From NCBI GenBank assembly GCA_011365025.1, contig RDOF01000019.1, positions 41,353 to 56,054 on the forward strand: a DNA stretch of 14,702 nt, written 5' to 3'. Source of the DNA: Candidatus Thorarchaeota archaeon (GTDB taxonomy: Archaea; Asgardarchaeota; Thorarchaeia; Thorarchaeales; Thorarchaeaceae). The position numbers were made by a program, and so were the translations under genes. Below are positions 7,516-14,382 of this stretch, piece by piece. Each line of letters opens with the position of its first letter. Position 1 is the first letter of the stretch. A model generated the notes under the pieces. It did not search any database and was not told the DNA's origin. It worked only from the letters and a program-made list of their open reading frames with translations.

Positions 7516-9381
7516 ATGGCGACGCTGTCATGGAAGTGCTTTGCCTTCACAGGATGGCTCCTGCTCCTTATTGTTCAGACACCACTCATGGCAGTCGCGA
7601 TTCTGGACACAGAACCTTCATTGAAATCAGGCCCATATGTTAATCGTTTGGTCTTCGAAGTGATTCCTGATATGGATGACCAAGTATTGCAGCTACTCAA
7701 TGGAGAGGTGGACCTCATTGGAGATGCAATAAGCCCCGAGTACATTTCGGAGCTAGGTTCAGCAGAGGCGGTTGACCTAGCAATGACCGAGAATAGCCTC
7801 TTTGGGTGTCTTTCAATAAACTGCGCCAAGTATCCGTACAACCTGACCGTCTTTAGAAGAGCCCTTGCAATTGCTATTGACAAGCAATTCATCTGCAGCG
7901 AAATTTGGGATGGCCTTGCCACACCCCAAGACTCTCTCTTACCGTCAATCTCTGTTTGGTCTGCTGAACCATACCTCGATGAAACTTTCTATGCGAGCAA
8001 TATGGTTCTGGCAAATCAAATGCTTGACGAAGCAGGGTTTGCTGATGTGGACGCAGATGGCTGGAGAAATGCTCCTGATGGCTCAAAGTTTCACGTTGAT
8101 ATTTCCTGCCCTGAAAATAGGGAGATACCAATTCAGGTTGCGGAAACAATTGAAGCAGCCCTACACTTTCTGGGTGTTTCAGCAAAAGCTGGCCCAAGAG
8201 AATACATGGAGTACATCACTCGAATTGCTCACCACTGCACCTATGATATGGCATATCTGGAGATGGTGCCAGAGGTCTATGATGTGAGCTGGCTGGCATA
8301 CAACTTCGTGTCCAAATCAGCAGATCTTCCATTTTTCAACTATCCAAACTTCAAGAACGAGACCTACGACTCTTGGTTCGATGAAATGATCCACTCGACC
8401 CAATACCAGCAGGTCTGGAATGCAGCAATAGAGATGCAGAAGATACTCGTCTACGAATGTCCAATCATTGTATGTTACGTAAGCCGGCAAGTTTCGGCAT
8501 ATCGGAACACTGACTTTCAGGGTTTTGTGAACGATTTCCAGAGCGGTATAGGAAGCTGGTGGAGTTACTATAAGGCTAGGTTAAGAAATCCCACAGATGT
8601 GGCTCTTGGTGGAGTTCTTCGAACTACTATGTCCACAGACATGCCTTCGTTCAATTTCATGATAAATCCTGATGGTTTTGGCTGGAATGTGCTTGGTGAG
8701 AGTTATGATTCACTGATACGCATTGGACCTGACGGAAATGACATAAAATGGCTTGCAAAATCATATATCATTGAAACCCATTCGGATAATCCGGATGTTG
8801 CTAACGGACATACTAGACTTGTGTTTGACCTTGTTGAGAATGCCACATGGAGTGATGGGTATCCATTAACGGCTCTGGACGTCGCTTTTACGCTTAATTA
8901 CTACCCGGACTGCTCTAATGGCAATCCGTATGCATCAGGGCTCCAGGATCTGATGGCAGCATATGCTTCAGGAACATATCAGGTGACTGTTGAGTTTGAC
9001 ACGGAGTCCTATTGGTATCTGCATACAGTCGGGCTCAAACCAATTATTCCGTATCATGTTTTTTCAGAGATGGGTCTTGATGGATGGGAATTATGGACCC
9101 CCACTCCACCAGACGACGCACTAGTCACTTCGGGCCCTTTCATGCTCCACTCCTATGAAGAAGGAAGCCGAGTTGAACTTGAACGTAATCCGAACTACTT
9201 CTATCGTTTCTTACAGGCAATGACTCTAATCCCGACCACCACTACCACAACAACAAGCACAGCAACCTCAACCCCTGATACGAGCCTTCTGGCGAGCCTT
9301 GTCTTCATTAGTGGAGCTTTGAGTGTACCCCTAGTCGTTGGTGGATTCTTCTGGCTAAGAAGAGGAAAAGAATCAGCATAA
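7516..9381 (+). CDS. Membrane-anchored family-5 (oligopeptide-type) solute-binding protein with permuted halves
   Basis: 621 aa. A signal-peptide-like hydrophobic segment (about 11-27, possible cleavage after AVA at 28) opens the protein. A Thr-rich linker (about 570-583), one membrane helix (about 585-605) and a basic tail (LRRGKESA) close it, so it should sit on the outer face of the membrane. The body matches family-5 binding proteins, but in swapped order. Residues about 39-355 resemble the usual second half (PYVNRLVFEVI, LLNGEVDLI, FRRALAIAIDKQFI). Residues about 358-562 resemble the usual first half (FDLVENATWSDGYPLTALDV, SGPFML, LERNPNYF). In a normal protein LERNPNYF comes just before the segment that begins this one. 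Such proteins deliver peptides or other small molecules to an ABC importer; no permease or ATPase of that type is adjacent. The start at 7516 is supported by GAGGT upstream and by the signal peptide directly after it. Confidence 0.88.
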   Translation: MATLSWKCFAFTGWLLLLIVQTPLMAVAILDTEPSLKSGPYVNRLVFEVIPDMDDQVLQLLNGEVDLIGDAISPEYISELGSAEAVDLAMTENSLFGCLSINCAKYPYNLTVFRRALAIAIDKQFICSEIWDGLATPQDSLLPSISVWSAEPYLDETFYASNMVLANQMLDEAGFADVDADGWRNAPDGSKFHVDISCPENREIPIQVAETIEAALHFLGVSAKAGPREYMEYITRIAHHCTYDMAYLEMVPEVYDVSWLAYNFVSKSADLPFFNYPNFKNETYDSWFDEMIHSTQYQQVWNAAIEMQKILVYECPIIVCYVSRQVSAYRNTDFQGFVNDFQSGIGSWWSYYKARLRNPTDVALGGVLRTTMSTDMPSFNFMINPDGFGWNVLGESYDSLIRIGPDGNDIKWLAKSYIIETHSDNPDVANGHTRLVFDLVENATWSDGYPLTALDVAFTLNYYPDCSNGNPYASGLQDLMAAYASGTYQVTVEFDTESYWYLHTVGLKPIIPYHVFSEMGLDGWELWTPTPPDDALVTSGPFMLHSYEEGSRVELERNPNYFYRFLQAMTLIPTTTTTTTSTATSTPDTSLLASLVFISGALSVPLVVGGFFWLRRGKESA

Positions 9382-9421
9382 CTACGTCCAGCCGCGCCTT
9401 GCAATAGCGGTTGTTCTGCTT

Positions 9422-9604
9422 GTGATTCTCAGTCGTGTGGGTTCGCAAGTCAATCGACTCTTGGCGGCTGCCTCGGGATTTGGGCCAATAGTACAGGAAG
9501 GCGTAGTGAGTTTCACTATTCTGAATCTGGCGATTCTGGGTCTAATCGTGCCATTGCACTGGCTTTGGCAGAAAAAGAAGACTGAAGCCACTGTGGTCGA
9601 GTGA
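9422..9604 (+). CDS. Possible small membrane protein or leftover anchor segment
   Basis: A 60-codon frame starting with GTG in the 330-nt stretch between the binding-protein and cupin genes. It has one clear hydrophobic helix (about residues 30-50, SFTILNLAILGLIVPLHWLW) followed by a basic, charged tail (QKKKTE). That resembles the C-terminal anchor of the preceding protein. The frame is open back to 9359, overlapping the end of the binding-protein gene, and adds a second hydrophobic run (LAIAVVLLVIL) upstream of the GTG. There is no ATG and no ribosome binding site. It may be a real small membrane protein, a remnant of a lost gene, or chance. Nothing else stands out in this gap apart from a TATA-like AAATATAAT at 9635-9643. 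Confidence 0.3.
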   Translation: MILSRVGSQVNRLLAAASGFGPIVQEGVVSFTILNLAILGLIVPLHWLWQKKKTEATVVE

Positions 9605-9634
9605 ACTCTGACCAAGACGCGCAGACTTCACTTG

Positions 9635-9643
9635 AAATATAAT
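9635..9643 (+). promoter_or_regulatory. Possible TATA box of the cupin gene
   Basis: AAATATAAT lies about 70 nt before the cupin ATG at 9712, which predicts a start of transcription near 9665. CTTTATG at 9654-9660 is an alternative. No firm ribosome binding site is visible for this gene. Confidence 0.3.
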
Positions 9644-9711
9644 CAAACGTCATCTTTATGCAGCAGTATCTCCAATGAGTCCTGAGAAGGAATGGGATCA
9701 TATTGATTGTG

Positions 9712-10074
9712 ATGCGACTGAAGGACTGCAAGGAAATTGTTGCCCTAGATGGAACGATAGTACGTGAGCTGCTTAATCCCTTGCACTCGGAGAAGAGGAT
9801 GCATCTTGATTACAGCATTGCTTATGCCATTGTGCGGCCTGGGGAAGCATCTATGCCCCATCGGTTCTTTGAAGCATCGGAGGTCTACTACATCCTAGGT
9901 GGAAGAGGAAGGATGTATGTAGACGATGAATCAACAGAAGTAGGTCTAGGAGATACTGTTTACATCCCACCGAGAGGGGTTCAATACATCAAGAATACTG
10001 GACAGGAAGATCTGGTATTCCTTTGTATTGTCTATCCATCATGGTGTCCTGAAGCGGAGGAGCTAATAGAGTAG
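9712..10074 (+). CDS. Small single-domain cupin protein
   Basis: 120 aa, one cupin beta-barrel covering nearly the whole protein. Cupin motif 1 is PGEASMPH...SEVYYILGGRG (about 43-66), with His50 and Glu57; the second motif-1 His is replaced by Phe52. Motif 2 is GDTVYIPPRG...N (80-95), with the usual His replaced by Gln91. Two of the four common metal ligands are therefore missing, and a classical dioxygenase-type metal site is doubtful. Binding of a small molecule or a sugar-phosphate isomerase-like role is possible; the sequence does not decide. Archaeal proteins of this kind tend to start with a segment like MRLKDCKE, which favours ATG 9712. GTG 9709 and TTG 9703 are in-frame alternatives adding one to three residues. 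The next gene is convergent, 31 nt away. The family is sure, the function unknown. Confidence 0.85.
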   Translation: MRLKDCKEIVALDGTIVRELLNPLHSEKRMHLDYSIAYAIVRPGEASMPHRFFEASEVYYILGGRGRMYVDDESTEVGLGDTVYIPPRGVQYIKNTGQEDLVFLCIVYPSWCPEAEELIE

Positions 10075-10105
10075 GCTATACCATTTCCAAAGCGACAATG
10101 TAGTA

Positions 10106-10555
10106 TTACCGAAGGCCATCAAGAGACCTCTTAATCAGTAGCCCAACAACCCGTTTTGAAATAGGGTCTCCAGCTACGGCATCGGCAAAGTCCAGCCTGT
10201 CAAAGTAGATACGCAGGCTCTTGATTTTGCAGCCCTCATAGATGAGCACTTCGGCCTGCTTTGATTCTAAAATCTTGCCATCTTGAAGGGTGCCCTTTAC
10301 CACAAATTCCTCAAAGAATATGTTTCCTTCAACCATTATGTTGACTGGAATAAATTCGATACCTGATATGTGCTTGAAGAGCCAATTTACCCAGTTCTTA
10401 ACCCCTTTCTTGCCAGTTAGCTTGATTCCAAGTAATTCGATCTCACAATCGTCAGCAAAAGCGGAAACGATTTCCTCCATATTCTTTGCAGTTAGTGCGC
10501 CATCAAAAGCCATTGCGACTTCACGGATTTTCTCGGGAGTCTGTTCCATAGACAT
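10106..10555 (-). CDS. NTF2/SnoaL-like small protein
   Basis: 149 aa with the look of the NTF2-like (SnoaL/ketosteroid-isomerase) alpha+beta cone. An opening helix pair (about 7-33, KIREVAMAFDGALTAKNMEEIVSAF) is followed by the typical ADDCEIEL strand and a four-strand body ending in IKSLRIYFDRLDF (about 111-123). Such proteins bind small hydrophobic ligands or act as isomerases or cyclases; many are uncharacterised. ATG 10555 is chosen because the longer frame, starting at 10660, would run 53 nt into the flavodiiron gene and adds residues unlike the family; GAGAAGG stands 8 nt before 10555. It lies 52 nt downstream of the flavodiiron gene on the same strand, so the two are probably one transcript. 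A role in oxidative-stress defence is only suggested by that neighbour. Confidence 0.75.
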   Translation of the reverse strand: MSMEQTPEKIREVAMAFDGALTAKNMEEIVSAFADDCEIELLGIKLTGKKGVKNWVNWLFKHISGIEFIPVNIMVEGNIFFEEFVVKGTLQDGKILESKQAEVLIYEGCKIKSLRIYFDRLDFADAVAGDPISKRVVGLLIKRSLDGLR

Positions 10556-10607
10556 ATGCTGAACCTTCTCTTGAAACCAGAGGTACGCTTTCCACTTACA
10601 TGTTTCC

Positions 10608-11801
10608 TCAAGGTTGTAGCTTGTTTGCAAAAGACTTCCCAAAGTCGTATGCCTGTTCAAGTTCGCTCTTATCAGGAACCCACTGCACTGTAAAGGGCTC
10701 CAGCACGATTTCCATCTTACCCTTCGTCATTGCTTCCTCAATCTTCTTGACAGCACCCCCAGCCCAACCGTAGGATCCAAAAGCAGCAGCCTTCTTCCCA
10801 GCTGGCTTCAGTGCTATGATGTCTGCGAGAAGTGGTGCAATTGTCGGGAGATACTCGTTATGCAGAGTTGAACTTCCTACAAGAATACCTCGAGCCTCCA
10901 AGAGGTCTGCAATTATGTCACTTCGATCGTTGTGAGGAATCAATCTTAGCAGGGGTGTCATTCCGGCATCCTTAATTCCCTCTGCCATGGCTCTGGCCAG
11001 TTTCGTAGTGCTCTCCCACATGGTATCCCATGCAATAACGACTTTGTCAGACACTCGTTCTCCTTTGGCCCACTCCAAGTATCGCGTCACAATCTTCAGA
11101 GGCTCTTTGCGCCAGATTAAACCGTGTGACGGTGCAATAATCTTGATTGGGAGTCCCAGCTCTAGAACTTCTTCTATTTTGCGCTGAACCATTCTACTGA
11201 GAGGCCATAGGATATTGGCATAGTACTTCTCTGCCTCTCGCCATAAGGTGGTTTGGTCAACCTCATCCGCAAATCTGTCCTCTGTTGCATAGTGTTGTCC
11301 AAACGCATCGTTGGGCAAAAGGACCTGTTCCTCGACGTAGTATGAGAACATGCTCTCTGGCCAGTGAAGCATAGGAGCCTCATAGAATCTAAGGGTCTTT
11401 CCTCCAAGGTCTATCTCATCACCAGTTGTAACGGTCTGGAAGGTCCATCCATCAGGATAGTGCTTCTTCAGCACATCTACAGCTCGTTTGGTGCATACAA
11501 CAGTTGCATTGGGTACGCGTTCAAGAACGTCAGGAACGGCACCGGAATGGTCCATCTCAGCATGGTTTGCTATCATATAGTCAATCTTTTGAGGGTCAAT
11601 TACATGGGATATCCTTTCAAACATCTCTTCAGCAAACGAGCCCATGACTGCATCCACAAGAGCGATTTTCTCCCCTACAATGAGGTATGCATTGTATGTT
11701 GTTCCATGGTGGACTGAATAGCTGTATCCATGGAAGTTCCTGACATTGTAATCGATTGCACCAACCCAATATACACCCTTGACAATCTGGACCGGTTTCA
11801 T
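10608..11801 (-). CDS. fprA: FprA-type flavodiiron protein (O2/NO reductase)
   Basis: 397 aa, the standard length for a class A flavodiiron protein: a metallo-beta-lactamase-like domain (about 1-250) and a flavodoxin-like FMN domain (about 253-397, AWDTMWESTTKLA at the phosphate loop). No rubredoxin or flavin-reductase domain is attached. All six iron ligands are in place: His80, Glu82 and Asp84 (NHAEMDHSG), His146 (LHWPES), Asp165 (PNDAFGQH) and His226 (PSHGLIW). It reduces O2 to water or NO to N2O in the cytoplasm. In methanogens the electron donor is F420H2; here the donor cannot be told from sequence. Start: ATG 11801, with an in-frame GTG at 11810 almost exactly at the predicted transcription start, so the mRNA is leaderless or has about 9 nt of leader. 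The NTF2-like gene follows. It likely protects the oxygen-sensitive Hdr-type enzymes of this organism. Confidence 0.95.
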   Translation of the reverse strand: MKPVQIVKGVYWVGAIDYNVRNFHGYSYSVHHGTTYNAYLIVGEKIALVDAVMGSFAEEMFERISHVIDPQKIDYMIANHAEMDHSGAVPDVLERVPNATVVCTKRAVDVLKKHYPDGWTFQTVTTGDEIDLGGKTLRFYEAPMLHWPESMFSYYVEEQVLLPNDAFGQHYATEDRFADEVDQTTLWREAEKYYANILWPLSRMVQRKIEEVLELGLPIKIIAPSHGLIWRKEPLKIVTRYLEWAKGERVSDKVVIAWDTMWESTTKLARAMAEGIKDAGMTPLLRLIPHNDRSDIIADLLEARGILVGSSTLHNEYLPTIAPLLADIIALKPAGKKAAAFGSYGWAGGAVKKIEEAMTKGKMEIVLEPFTVQWVPDKSELEQAYDFGKSFANKLQP

Positions 11802-11832
11802 TTGGTTCACATGTAGTGGTATATTGGTTAAC

Positions 11833-11841
11833 TATAATAAA
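11833..11841 (-). promoter_or_regulatory. TATA box of the flavodiiron-protein gene
   Basis: On the minus strand this reads TTTATTATA. Its centre is about 26-27 nt upstream of 11810, the usual archaeal TATA-to-start distance, so transcription should begin at or next to the GTG at 11810 or just ahead of ATG 11801. Confidence 0.6.
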
Positions 11842-11865
11842 TGTAGTTGTTTCATTCTGGGAAGC

Positions 11866-11886
11866 AAGTTACCAAGAAGTAACCTT
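11866..11886. promoter_or_regulatory. Inverted repeat upstream of the flavodiiron promoter
   Basis: AAGTTAC and GTAACCTT are inverted around 6 nt (GTTAC-N6-GTAAC core, one bulged base outside it). It starts about 25 nt upstream of the TATA box of the flavodiiron gene and also lies 31 nt downstream of the ABC permease stop. There is no T-run after it on the minus strand, so a regulator-binding site is preferred over a terminator. A further GTTACC occurs at 11916-11921. Confidence 0.35.
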
Positions 11887-11916
11887 AAGCATTGAACTGG
11901 CCTATGAGTCTGTCAG

Positions 11917-13401
11917 TTACCTCTCGGACCGTTTAACTAGAGCTAATCCTAGGCCCAGTACGCAGTAGAACAGCAGGACCAGCAGTGGCAGTGTCACGTC
12001 TAGCAGCGTTGCCTGAAAGAATACTACCGCCTTCACAGCCATCACAAAGTAGGTAAGCGGGAAAAGATACGGAAGAAAGGCGAGGTAGGATGGCAGGAGC
12101 GTGAGAGGAAAGAGAAGCCCGGACAGGAACATCTGCGGTATGATGAATATGGGTATCATCTGCAACACCTGCAATTCGTTTTTCATACGATATGAAGCAG
12201 CTATCGCTAGCGTGACAGATCCAATGGCCAGCAAAAGCACAAGTGGTGTCACCAGTAGAATAGACGAGAGCAGTCCTGGTGAAAAGTAGAGTATCACACA
12301 GCTTACCAGTGCGGTCTGAACGAAACTGACCCCAATAAAGGCGATAACATAGCCTAGCACAATCTCGACATCAGTCAAAGGAGAAGCGTGCATTCTCTCG
12401 AGGGTCCCTTGTTGCCTCTCTCGGAGGAAGAATATCCCTGATATTAGAAAGCCAAAGAACACGCTTAGGAAACCAATCATCGAGGGACCGGCGAGGTCAA
12501 TCATTGACATTCCCGCTTCTCCATAGACATATGTTACGTCGGTTTCGGTTTCTCTTCCGAGGATTCTCGTGAGCGCCTCCGAGAGTGCCTCTCGAATAGC
12601 TGCCAGAGCCGTCGCAGCCTCAGTGCTTTCAATGCCATTAATAAACAGCTCAATGGTGCATTCTCCACCAGTGAGGGTGGCTCTCGTGAAGTTGGTAGTG
12701 ATATAGACTCCTGCAACTGCCTCCTCGTTGTTGATAGCTTCAACGACAGCATCGCGAGTGGAACGATGGAGAATTGACACATTACCGTTCTCCGACAAGA
12801 TTTCTTCGAAGACCGCTCCAATCGTATCTGAGAATCCTTCATCTTCATCGACTAGAGAGAGATTGAATGAAAGACTCACGCCAAACGGAGGAAGGGGAAT
12901 TGTGAACGTGATATCTCTCTCTAATTGAATCCCTCTCCGGCCAAAGATCTGGGTACTGGCCTCAGAAGTTGCATTTCCTATGACGCTCAGTATATAGTTG
13001 GCCTGCAACTCACTTGTGACATTGACATAGAGCTGCACACTCACATTCTCTCCTGTTACAAGCGCCCGGGTGAGGCCGGATGGGAACACAAGGACTGCCT
13101 GTACAGTCGACCCAAATCCGTCAAATGCATCTGTATGTGATCTGTGCAGAACAGTCACATTTTCGTTCTCTTCGAACAATGTGGTAATTGTGGTCCCCAT
13201 AGCCATTCCCAGAGGCTCATCTTGGACACATACGGCTGTGGGCACACTTGTGATGGTTCCTGCAAACACGAAAGCAAAGAGAAAGGTAACAAGGATAGGT
13301 GCAACGACCATTAGACCAAGTGTCCTCCGGTCTCTCCGAATCTGACGGTAGATTCTTCTCACCATGGTGAGTATCCTGCGAGAATCAATGCCTCTGGTCA
13401 T
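11917..13401 (-). CDS. ABC-2 type exporter permease with duplicated ectodomain
   Basis: 494 aa. One membrane helix near the N-terminus (about 28-50) follows a basic cytoplasmic start (RRIYRQIRRDRR). A large outer-face region (about 51-300) comes next, then roughly five or six helices (about 305-488), with a conserved cytoplasmic segment (RERQQGTLERMHASPL, 327-342) before the second one. This is the ABC2_membrane_3 build of exporters for drugs, lipids or other compounds; the substrate cannot be told. The outer region contains two related copies (about 69-156 and 191-284), for example NVTVLHRS against NVSILHRS and IFGRR against ILGRE. The family normally shows one such domain between helices 1 and 2. 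The gene overlaps the ATPase gene by 4 nt, and AGGAGG stands just upstream of its ATG, so the pair is one operon and one transporter, probably with a dimeric permease. Confidence 0.92.
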   Translation of the reverse strand: MTRGIDSRRILTMVRRIYRQIRRDRRTLGLMVVAPILVTFLFAFVFAGTITSVPTAVCVQDEPLGMAMGTTITTLFEENENVTVLHRSHTDAFDGFGSTVQAVLVFPSGLTRALVTGENVSVQLYVNVTSELQANYILSVIGNATSEASTQIFGRRGIQLERDITFTIPLPPFGVSLSFNLSLVDEDEGFSDTIGAVFEEILSENGNVSILHRSTRDAVVEAINNEEAVAGVYITTNFTRATLTGGECTIELFINGIESTEAATALAAIREALSEALTRILGRETETDVTYVYGEAGMSMIDLAGPSMIGFLSVFFGFLISGIFFLRERQQGTLERMHASPLTDVEIVLGYVIAFIGVSFVQTALVSCVILYFSPGLLSSILLVTPLVLLLAIGSVTLAIAASYRMKNELQVLQMIPIFIIPQMFLSGLLFPLTLLPSYLAFLPYLFPLTYFVMAVKAVVFFQATLLDVTLPLLVLLFYCVLGLGLALVKRSER

Positions 13402-14315
13402 TGCCCGCTCCTCCTTACCAGATATGCAAATGCGTCCTCGAGACCGGGTTGGCTCACTAATATGTTACTGACTGCGGCACGTGATGCTACAATGGCTTCG
13501 AATGTTCTAAGGAGTATACTATCACTGGTTGCCTTTATGGTGAAACGTCTGCCTTTGAACTCAATGGGGCCAATACTCTCCAAGAACTCTGTGAACTCCG
13601 TTGTATCATCTGGATCTACGATGCCAGAGATGGTCCTCTCAAGAGGCAAGGAGGTGATGATCTCGTTGGGAGGGCCATGAGTTAGTATTCGCCCCTGGAA
13701 TATCATTGCAACACTATCACATCTAGATGCCTCATCAAGGTAGTGCGTAGTCATTACGATTGTTTTGCCCTCACGAGCCAGCTTGTGGAAATGATCCCAG
13801 AACTCCAGCCGCAGGTCCGGACTGACTCCGACTGTTGGCTCATCAAGGAATATCAGGTCTGGATCGTGAACGATGGCGCAGGCAAGGCTAAGGCGTTGGA
13901 TTGTGCCTCCACTGAGCACCTCTACTGGGCGTTCGAGGGAGTCGGTAATCTGGGTAAAATCTGCCGCACGTGCAATCAACTCATTTCTTCTCTGAGAGTC
14001 GAGTACACCATAACTCTCAGCAAAGAACTCAAGGTTCTCTCTCGCGGTCAAGTCAGGGTAGAGCGCCTTCTGCTGTGTCATATAGCCCATACTTGCACGC
14101 TCTTCAGGTGTGAGGAGATGCGATGGCTTCGCCCCCACAAAGCAGGTTCCGCGGGTCGGCCGAAGAATACCTACCATCATACGAACGAGTGTGGTCTTCC
14201 CGGCTCCGTTCGGACCTATCATTCCTAAAATTGTCCCCTCTGGAATCTCCAAACTTACGTTATCGACGGCAATAATCTCACCGAATTCCTTACGAACATT
14301 CACAGCCCGAATCAT
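13398..14315 (-). CDS. ABC transporter ATP-binding protein (ABC-2 exporter partner)
   Basis: 305 aa: nucleotide-binding domain followed by a C-terminal extension of about 80 residues, the DrrA/CcmA-like exporter form. Walker A GPNGAGKT (34-41), Q-loop QQ (81-82), signature LSGGT (134-138), Walker B LIFLDE (154-159) and H-loop His191 are all present, so the protein should be active. It drives the permease encoded by the overlapping downstream gene. Start: ATG 14315 begins the usual MIRAVNV-type strand, with GAGG 9 nt upstream; the longer TTG start at 14342 would lie within the putative promoter region and adds residues the family does not have. The gene before it on the same strand ends 67 nt upstream. 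A TATA-like box at 14348-14355 suggests a separate promoter. Confidence 0.95.
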   Translation of the reverse strand: MIRAVNVRKEFGEIIAVDNVSLEIPEGTILGMIGPNGAGKTTLVRMMVGILRPTRGTCFVGAKPSHLLTPEERASMGYMTQQKALYPDLTARENLEFFAESYGVLDSQRRNELIARAADFTQITDSLERPVEVLSGGTIQRLSLACAIVHDPDLIFLDEPTVGVSPDLRLEFWDHFHKLAREGKTIVMTTHYLDEASRCDSVAMIFQGRILTHGPPNEIITSLPLERTISGIVDPDDTTEFTEFLESIGPIEFKGRRFTIKATSDSILLRTFEAIVASRAAVSNILVSQPGLEDAFAYLVRRSGQ

Positions 14316-14347
14316 GTCTGATAGCCTCGCACGAATTGACAACTATT

Positions 14348-14355
14348 CCATATAG
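14348..14355 (-). promoter_or_regulatory. Possible TATA box of the ABC exporter operon
   Basis: On the minus strand this reads CTATATGG, centred about 36 nt upstream of ATG 14315, which predicts a transcription start near 14326 and a leader of about 11 nt. Confidence 0.4.
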
Positions 14356-14382
14356 CAGGGCTCGTTTATCTGGCTGTTGGGT

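Noticed and set aside
9675..9749. Short ATG-started frame (MSPEKEWDHIDC...) ahead of and overlapping the cupin start
   Set aside because: It stops after about 24 codons, is in a different frame from the cupin, and has no ribosome binding site; probably chance.
11811..11916. Palindrome GTTAC-N6-GTAAC as the terminator of the ABC permease gene
   Set aside because: No T-rich tract follows on the minus strand; its position ahead of a good TATA box makes a regulatory site more likely.
13743..14228. A 161-codon plus-strand frame across the ABC ATPase gene
   Set aside because: It is antisense to Walker A, signature and Walker B codons of a complete ATPase and has no recognisable motif.
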